A DNA stretch of 57,411 nt, taken from Bacilli bacterium (GTDB lineage: Bacteria; Bacillota_I; Bacilli_A; RFN20; CAG-826). Positions within the stretch are counted from its first letter, which is position 1, and the number at the start of each line of letters is the position of its first letter. The translations under genes and the position numbers were made by a program. Below are positions 51,856 to 57,411 of the stretch, piece after piece. Location of the stretch: the NCBI GenBank assembly GCA_024695405.1, contig JAILIF010000030.1, positions 1 through 57,411 on the forward strand, given 5' to 3'. The notes below the pieces were generated by a model that was given only the letters and a program-made list of their open reading frames with translations, made no database searches and was not told the DNA's origin.

Positions 51856-52227
51856 TTATTTATTTAAGAATTCTGTATGTTCTTTAATTGCTTCCCAACT
51901 CTTATCTGAGATGTCATGTTCCATACGGCATGCATCTTCTTTAGCGGTTTCTTCATCTACGCCAAGATAAATAAGTAAATTAGTTAATATTGTATGTTTT
52001 TCTAATGTTTTTTGAGCTATTTGGAATCCACTAGGAGTTAATGTAATTTCTCCTTTAGGATTTATCTCAATATATCCTGCTTCTTTAAGTTTATTCATCG
52101 CAATAGAAACAGAAGGCTTAGAAAATGATAAACCTCTAGCAATATCAATAGCGTGAACTACACCATTTTCTTGAGACAATTGTAAAATCTTCTCTAAATA
52201 ATCTTCTTGTGATTCTAATCTTTTCAT
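51856..52227 (-). CDS. DtxR/MntR family metal-dependent transcriptional regulator
   Basis: QEDYLEKILQLSQENGVVHAIDIARGLSFSKPSVSIAMNKLKEAGYI; EDACRMEHDIS. Start taken at MKRLESQ. Confidence 0.93.
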   Translation of the reverse strand: MKRLESQEDYLEKILQLSQENGVVHAIDIARGLSFSKPSVSIAMNKLKEAGYIEINPKGEITLTPSGFQIAQKTLEKHTILTNLLIYLGVDEETAKEDACRMEHDISDKSWEAIKEHTEFLNK

Positions 52228-52274
52228 ACGATAAATATAAAATATTTTTATAAAAATCGCAAATGTATGTGCAA

Positions 52275-53069
52275 TTAAAATTGAATGCAGTCCAATACAA
52301 GCATAATTACGAATCCTAGAATAAATGACCAAACTCCATAATGATCATGACCTTCGCTAGTCATTTCTGGAATCATTTCTTCCGCGACAACGTAAATCAT
52401 ACAACCACCTGCAAAAGCTAATGCCCAAGGCATAATTCCTTGTATTTTCATAGCAAGGAATAATCCTATAACTGCAGCGATAGGTTCAACAATTCCAGAA
52501 AATACACCAAATAAGAATGCTTTTTTAGATGAACCAGTTTCACCTTTAATAGGTAAAGAAACAACTGCACCTTCTGGAATATTTTGTAAACCAATACCAA
52601 TAGATAATAATAAAGCACCCATTAATAACACTGCGTTATTGCTTTGCGATAACGCTACACCAAAAGCAATACCTACAGATAATCCTTCTGGAACATTATG
52701 AATAGTAACCGCAATGAACATCTTAGAAGTTTTACTCATTCTTTTAGTAGGTAAGCCTTCTTCTTTGTTCTCGCTACTGTGAAAGTGAGGAACTATTTTA
52801 TCTATAATCCATAAAAATCCCGCACCAAGTAATATAGAAATCATCACTATTGCCCATGTTGGCATATAAATAATTTCAGACTCTAATGCTGGTTTAATTA
52901 AAGAAAAGAAAGAAGCAGATAACATAACTCCTGCAGCAAATCCTGTAAAAATCTTGCTTAATCTAGGAGAAATCTCTTTTTTTCTAATAAAGAAAACGAA
53001 TCCTGCACCTAAAGAAGTGCATACAAATATCAAAGCTATTCCAATTACTGAATATAAAATTTCATTCAT
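52275..53069 (-). CDS. ZIP family metal transporter
   Basis: TIHNVPEGLSVGIAFG and GLQNIPEGAVVSLPI. Confidence 0.93.
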   Translation of the reverse strand: MNEILYSVIGIALIFVCTSLGAGFVFFIRKKEISPRLSKIFTGFAAGVMLSASFFSLIKPALESEIIYMPTWAIVMISILLGAGFLWIIDKIVPHFHSSENKEEGLPTKRMSKTSKMFIAVTIHNVPEGLSVGIAFGVALSQSNNAVLLMGALLLSIGIGLQNIPEGAVVSLPIKGETGSSKKAFLFGVFSGIVEPIAAVIGLFLAMKIQGIMPWALAFAGGCMIYVVAEEMIPEMTSEGHDHYGVWSFILGFVIMLVLDCIQF

Positions 53070-53072
53070 AAA

Positions 53073-53321
53073 CTACCTCCAACCGTACCATCTTTTAACA
53101 GGCACATCTCTTTTAAACGAGGTAATCCTATATCCAGTTTCTTTTAATGCTTTTTCAAAATCGTATTCATCTAAATTCTCTTGAGTAATGATTACGACAT
53201 TTTTATTTATATGAGATGCCGCTACTCTTTTAGCAGATATTACTTTCTTGATAGCTTCTTCAACGTGCATTTCGCACATTCCACATCTCATTCCATCAAT
53301 TCCTAATATATATTTGTTCAT
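53073..53321 (-). CDS. heavy-metal-associated (HMA/CopZ-like) domain protein
   Basis: YILGIDGMRCGMCEMHVEEAIKKV (MxCxxC-like MRCGMC). Confidence 0.88.
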   Translation of the reverse strand: MNKYILGIDGMRCGMCEMHVEEAIKKVISAKRVAASHINKNVVIITQENLDEYDFEKALKETGYRITSFKRDVPVKRWYGWR

Positions 53322-53345
53322 AATAACTTTCCAATCTGCGACAAC

Positions 53346-53365
53346 TAGTTAGTTATCGCTAACTA
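53346..53365. promoter_or_regulatory. DtxR-type operator candidate upstream of HMA-ZIP-dtxR
   Basis: TAGTTAG-TTATCG-CTAACTA, perfect 7-bp half-sites next to a minus-strand TATTAT/TATAGT. Confidence 0.65.
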
Positions 53366-53466
53366 TAATAGCATTTAACAAATATATATGCAAATAAGTA
53401 AAAAAGTACTTTATAAAAGTACCTTCTTACAAATCTAAAGCGCACCTTACGATGCGCTTGTTATTT

Positions 53467-56103
53467 TTATTTGTATTCGTTAACCTTGCCGCCCATTAAA
53501 ACAATCATCTTAACTGCTTGAATTGAGAAGTCATCTGCGTTAACAGTTAATTGCTTTGTTAATACACCTCTTGCAAGGACTTTAACATAATCAGCTTTGT
53601 TAGAAACAAGTTTCTTTGCTCTAAGTGCTTCAATATCAACTACATCACCATCTTCAAAGTTTTTAGATAATATATCGATATTGATAACTTCTTTCTTACC
53701 AGAATGAGCAATTTTTGCTTTTTTAATAACAATTGCTTCTTCTGCCGCTTCATCTGTCATCATCTCTTCGGCTTTTTCTACAGTAATAGACTCCATATGA
53801 GGCGTTACAGGTTCGTTCTTAACAACAGGTGCTGGCTCTTCTTTTACTACTTCTTCAGGCTTATTTACGCGAACTTTAAGCTCTTTAATTAAACCTTTCT
53901 TAAGTAGAGGAATAGTTTCTTCATATGGAATACGATAATCTTCATTAGGAATTTCTCCCTTTTCTGATCCTGCTTCGCGCATAGCCATATCAATTAAATC
54001 CTTGGCGTATTCGCATCTTCTATCATTCTTAATGCGGTATAAGACTGGAACATCTTCATATTTTTTACCTTTTGCAGGTTCAACTTTATATTTAGGATCT
54101 AATTCATCTCTTACTAAATTATAGTAAACACATAATGTTTTACCTCTAACTGCGAATTTAAGAACCATATTTCTGCCTACATTAACTGCATCGTAATGCC
54201 AAGAGACTCTGCTATTTGCCTTCTTGTGTGCGAGAGCGTAATTCTTAAGGACTGTATAGTAATCTTTCATTACATCATCTGCTTGTGAAAGTTTTGCAGT
54301 GAATGACTTAATAAATCTGATTTCAAAGATGTTACCTTTAGCGTCTTTTTCCACCAAGACAACATCACCATCGTTATTAACTTTAGATTCGACAATTTCC
54401 ATGCCTTCTTCTTTAGCTAATTCTTGATAACTAGATTCATCCACTTCTTCTTTTGGCTCTTCTTCAACTGCAACTGGAGCAGGTTTATTAATACGAACTT
54501 TTTGTTCTTTAATTAAACCTTTCTTTAATAATGTGAGAGTTTCTTCATATGGAATATGGTAGTCTTCGTTAGGAATTTCACCTTTTTCTACACCAAGGTT
54601 AGCCATAACCATATCAATTAGATCTTTAGCGTATTCACATCTTCTATCGTTTTTAATACGATATAAAACTGGAACATCTTCGTATTTCTTGCCTTTAGCG
54701 TCTTCGACTTTATATTTATCGTCTAAAATTTCTTTATTCAAGTTGTAGTAAACGCAAAGTGTTTTGCCTCTAACTGCAAACTTAATAGCCATATTTCTTC
54801 CTACATTAACTGCGTCATAATGCCAGGAGACTCTACTATTTGCTTTATTATAAGCAAGAACATAGTTCTTAAGGACTGTATAGTAATCTTTCATTACATC
54901 ATCTGCTTGTGAAAGTTTTGCAGTGAATGACTTAATGAATCTGATTTCAAAGATATTACCTTTAGCGTCTTTTTCAACTAATACAGCATCACCATCGTTA
55001 TTAACTTTAGATTCGACAATTTCCATGCCTTCTTCTTTAGCTAATTCTTCAAACGCTTTATCATTTGCTTCTTCTTCCTCTACTGGAGCTGGAGCAGGTA
55101 CTTCAGCTGGTTTACTAACTTGTACTTTAAGTTCTTTAATTAAACCTCTAGCAATAAGTGGTTTATTGTCTTCGTAAGGTAAAACATATGATTCATTCTT
55201 TTGTTCACCTTTTTCTAAGCCTAGTTTTTCAGCAACAACTGCAATAAGCTCTTTTGCATAACCACATCTTCTATCATTCTTAATACGATATAAGCATGGA
55301 ACTTCTTCATATTTCTTGCTTTCAACTTTTTCTACTTTATATTTACTATCGGCATAATCATCAGCGTTAAGTGGGAAGTAAACGCATAATGTTTTACCTC
55401 TTACCCCAAATTTAACAAATTGTTTACGTCCTGAATTTGCAGAATCATAATGCCATGAAACTCTGCTGTTAACTTTCTTATAAGAAAGAACTTCATTTTT
55501 GAGTTCTTCATAATACTTTTTACCTTCATCATTAGCTTGAATGATCTTAGCTGTAAATGATTTAACAAATCTAATTTCAAAGATATTACCCTTAGCATCT
55601 TTTTCAACGACAATAGTATCCCCATCAGCATTGACTTTAGTTTCAATGATTTCCATGCCTTCTTCTTCAGGAACTAATTCATCTACCACTTCTTCTGCAG
55701 GTGCTTCCTCTTTAACTTCTTCAGCAGCAACAACAACTGGAGCAGGTTCTTCTTCCACTGGTTTTTCTTCAACAGGTTCTTTAATCTCTTCTACTTGTTG
55801 AGCTGGTTCTTCGGCTTTAGCTTCTTCTACGGCATTATCTTCATTTTCTTCTTTTTTATCGTAGACGCCTTTTCTAATTCTTATAAATTCGAAAATAAAA
55901 ATAGCAACACCAAGAGCAGCAACTATACCAACTGCAATCCATAATACAGTAAGAGAATCACCCCCGGTTGCTGCAGCTAAGTATAAAACAGGGAGCAACC
56001 CAGTAATAGACATCAATTTAACCCCACCTTTTCCTTTTTTTGCACTCAAAACACCACTCTTTTCGCTTAATAAGTGGTTTTCTTTAATCGATGATTTCTT
56101 CAT
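53467..56103 (-). CDS. membrane protein with triplicated ~180-aa domain and uL15-like C-terminal domain
   Basis: N-terminal TM (LTVLWIAVGIVAALGVAIFIFEFI), three repeats starting EGMEI(I/V)E(T/S)KVN, C-terminal VINIDILSKNFEDGDVVDIEALRAKKLVSNKADYVKVLARGVLTKQLTVNADDFS. Confidence 0.85.
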   Translation of the reverse strand: MKKSSIKENHLLSEKSGVLSAKKGKGGVKLMSITGLLPVLYLAAATGGDSLTVLWIAVGIVAALGVAIFIFEFIRIRKGVYDKKEENEDNAVEEAKAEEPAQQVEEIKEPVEEKPVEEEPAPVVVAAEEVKEEAPAEEVVDELVPEEEGMEIIETKVNADGDTIVVEKDAKGNIFEIRFVKSFTAKIIQANDEGKKYYEELKNEVLSYKKVNSRVSWHYDSANSGRKQFVKFGVRGKTLCVYFPLNADDYADSKYKVEKVESKKYEEVPCLYRIKNDRRCGYAKELIAVVAEKLGLEKGEQKNESYVLPYEDNKPLIARGLIKELKVQVSKPAEVPAPAPVEEEEANDKAFEELAKEEGMEIVESKVNNDGDAVLVEKDAKGNIFEIRFIKSFTAKLSQADDVMKDYYTVLKNYVLAYNKANSRVSWHYDAVNVGRNMAIKFAVRGKTLCVYYNLNKEILDDKYKVEDAKGKKYEDVPVLYRIKNDRRCEYAKDLIDMVMANLGVEKGEIPNEDYHIPYEETLTLLKKGLIKEQKVRINKPAPVAVEEEPKEEVDESSYQELAKEEGMEIVESKVNNDGDVVLVEKDAKGNIFEIRFIKSFTAKLSQADDVMKDYYTVLKNYALAHKKANSRVSWHYDAVNVGRNMVLKFAVRGKTLCVYYNLVRDELDPKYKVEPAKGKKYEDVPVLYRIKNDRRCEYAKDLIDMAMREAGSEKGEIPNEDYRIPYEETIPLLKKGLIKELKVRVNKPEEVVKEEPAPVVKNEPVTPHMESITVEKAEEMMTDEAAEEAIVIKKAKIAHSGKKEVINIDILSKNFEDGDVVDIEALRAKKLVSNKADYVKVLARGVLTKQLTVNADDFSIQAVKMIVLMGGKVNEYK

Positions 56104-56393
56104 ACCATATCCTCCGAACCCATCTCTAATATAAAAACAATCAATTTTGTTATATGACGTTAATCTAAAACTAAGTTAATTTCATTTTATTACTAAAAAT
56201 GATTTTTGTTAATCATAATTCTTGATTTTTATAGTCAAAATAAGGAGTTAAAAATCTATCATTGACATATTTATCAAGCAATAAAAAAGAAGTATCTATG
56301 ATACTTATTTAGTATTAATTGTTAAATAGGTAATTTTTTAAAATGAAAAATTTTTTTCTTTTTTATACGTTTTCGCACTTTAGACGAAATTAT

Positions 56394-57065
56394 TTAATTT
56401 GAATAAAATATAGCGTTTTTATGAAATGCGCCAAAGACAAACCCAAAGTTCAAAAACAAAGGAATGCTGTCAAAAGCTTCAAAAGAAGATCTATTTAAAA
56501 ATTCAGTAATACCTATGTTTTCAATAAAACCATATGGATTATAAATAATAATATTATCGTTATAAATATCTAAAGAAGTAACCACAGAGAAATGTAATGT
56601 CCATTCATTTTCGAATTTTGCAGCCCATTCTAACACAACAGGATTACCGCTTTCTAACGATTTATGAATGTGTTTTAACAATTCATCATTTGCTAAATAT
56701 GTTTCACTTACAAAGCTTTTATCATTAATACATTCGTTAATTTCATTTAAAAAACCATTTGTAGATGAAGTAGAAACACCACCATTGTTTTTGTTATTCA
56801 AATCATCTTCGGTTACCTTTTTACCATAAAATTCAGAAAGCATTTCTATAGTTGCATATCCACATGAAATATGTTGTTCTACTAAGTTAATTCCGCTAAC
56901 TTCTACTTTTCTATTGTAATGTTCATCTTCTTTCAAGTAGATCCAGTTTTTATTAATGCTACTCGTTTTAAATCCTAATATAATAAAAGGTATTGCAAAC
57001 GCGAGTACGAGAGCACACGTAATAGAACAAACGATAATAACTACAATTTTCTTTTTCTTTTTCAT
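56394..57065 (-). CDS. C39-like cysteine peptidase domain protein, membrane anchored
   Basis: N-terminal TM; HISCGYATIEMLSEFYGKKVTEDDLN (Cys), WTLHFSVVTSLDIYNDNIIIYNPYG (His). Confidence 0.8.
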   Translation of the reverse strand: MKKKKKIVVIIVCSITCALVLAFAIPFIILGFKTSSINKNWIYLKEDEHYNRKVEVSGINLVEQHISCGYATIEMLSEFYGKKVTEDDLNNKNNGGVSTSSTNGFLNEINECINDKSFVSETYLANDELLKHIHKSLESGNPVVLEWAAKFENEWTLHFSVVTSLDIYNDNIIIYNPYGFIENIGITEFLNRSSFEAFDSIPLFLNFGFVFGAFHKNAIFYSN

Positions 57066-57152
57066 GGTTACACTTTAGCATAGCCAATAATAATTAACTA
57101 GCAACCGTAGTTGTCAAAATATACTTTTTTGTCTATTGTAGTTTGCATTATT

Positions 57153-57411
57153 CCAAAATAAGCAACTTTTGGTATCAATATGTAAAAATAATAACCTTGA
57201 GAAACAACCACCTAAATGAATATCCATCAATCAATTTATTAATAGAGGCTATTTAAAAAAGAATAATCATTAAATATTTATGGCATAAATTATATGAATA
57301 TTCTTTTTTAAATAGCCTCTATTAATAAATTGATTGATGGATATTCATTTAGGTGGTTGTTTCTCAAGGTTATTATTTTTACATATTGATACCAAAAGTT
57401 GCTTATTTTGG
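57153..57411. repeat. perfect 113-bp inverted repeat with 33-bp spacer at window end
   Basis: 57153-57265 is the exact reverse complement of 57299-57411; checked base by base. Confidence 0.95.

Noticed and set aside
53467-56103. Tandem DNA repeat or mobile element within the 878-aa gene
   Set aside because: Repeats are in frame, diverged at DNA level and encode a conserved protein domain, so they are domain duplications.
1-57411. CRISPR array, prophage, transposon or toxin-antitoxin system
   Set aside because: No regularly spaced repeats, Cas, integrase, transposase, phage structural or recognisable TA genes were seen.

Overview
AT-rich window of about 57 kb, probably a metagenomic or draft contig. 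Gene content suggests an anaerobic low-GC Firmicute (Bacilli/Erysipelotrichia-like); this placement is an inference. About 52 CDS are supportable, nearly all on the minus strand. Only ttcA-GNAT, a Gfo/Idh oxidoreductase and mntP are on plus. Main blocks: (i) partial RNase J-like MBL hydrolase and a glycerol-3-phosphate oxidoreductase cluster with DUF1667; (ii) the conserved rimP-nusA-infB-rbfA / truB-ribF-rpsO-pnp block, lacking ylxR/ylxQ and interrupted by an inverted two-gene insert; (iii) cell-envelope genes (GT2-GtrA fusion, NAGPA-type glycosidase, YiiX/C92-like secreted protein, a MacB-like ABC fusion with a giant ectodomain, Ig-like VanZ protein); (iv) reverse rubrerythrin and flavodiiron oxygen/ROS defence; (v) ABC transporters, one beside a LytTR/DUF3021 pair; (vi) a metal block feoA-feoA-feoB-FeoB-associated protein with DtxR, ZIP and HMA genes; (vii) an 878-aa membrane protein with a triplicated domain fused to a ribosomal uL15-like C-terminus. 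Signals outside the ORF track: a shared GTTAG-N6-CTAAC operator in three promoters, an unannotated 42-aa membrane ORF translationally coupled to an ABC transporter, an attenuator-like rimP leader, a DnaA-box cluster in a 656-bp gap, several apparently leaderless promoters, a 32-bp repeat attached to two hairpins, and a perfect 113-bp inverted repeat ending exactly at the window end. No tRNA, rRNA, CRISPR array, transposase or prophage was recognised.
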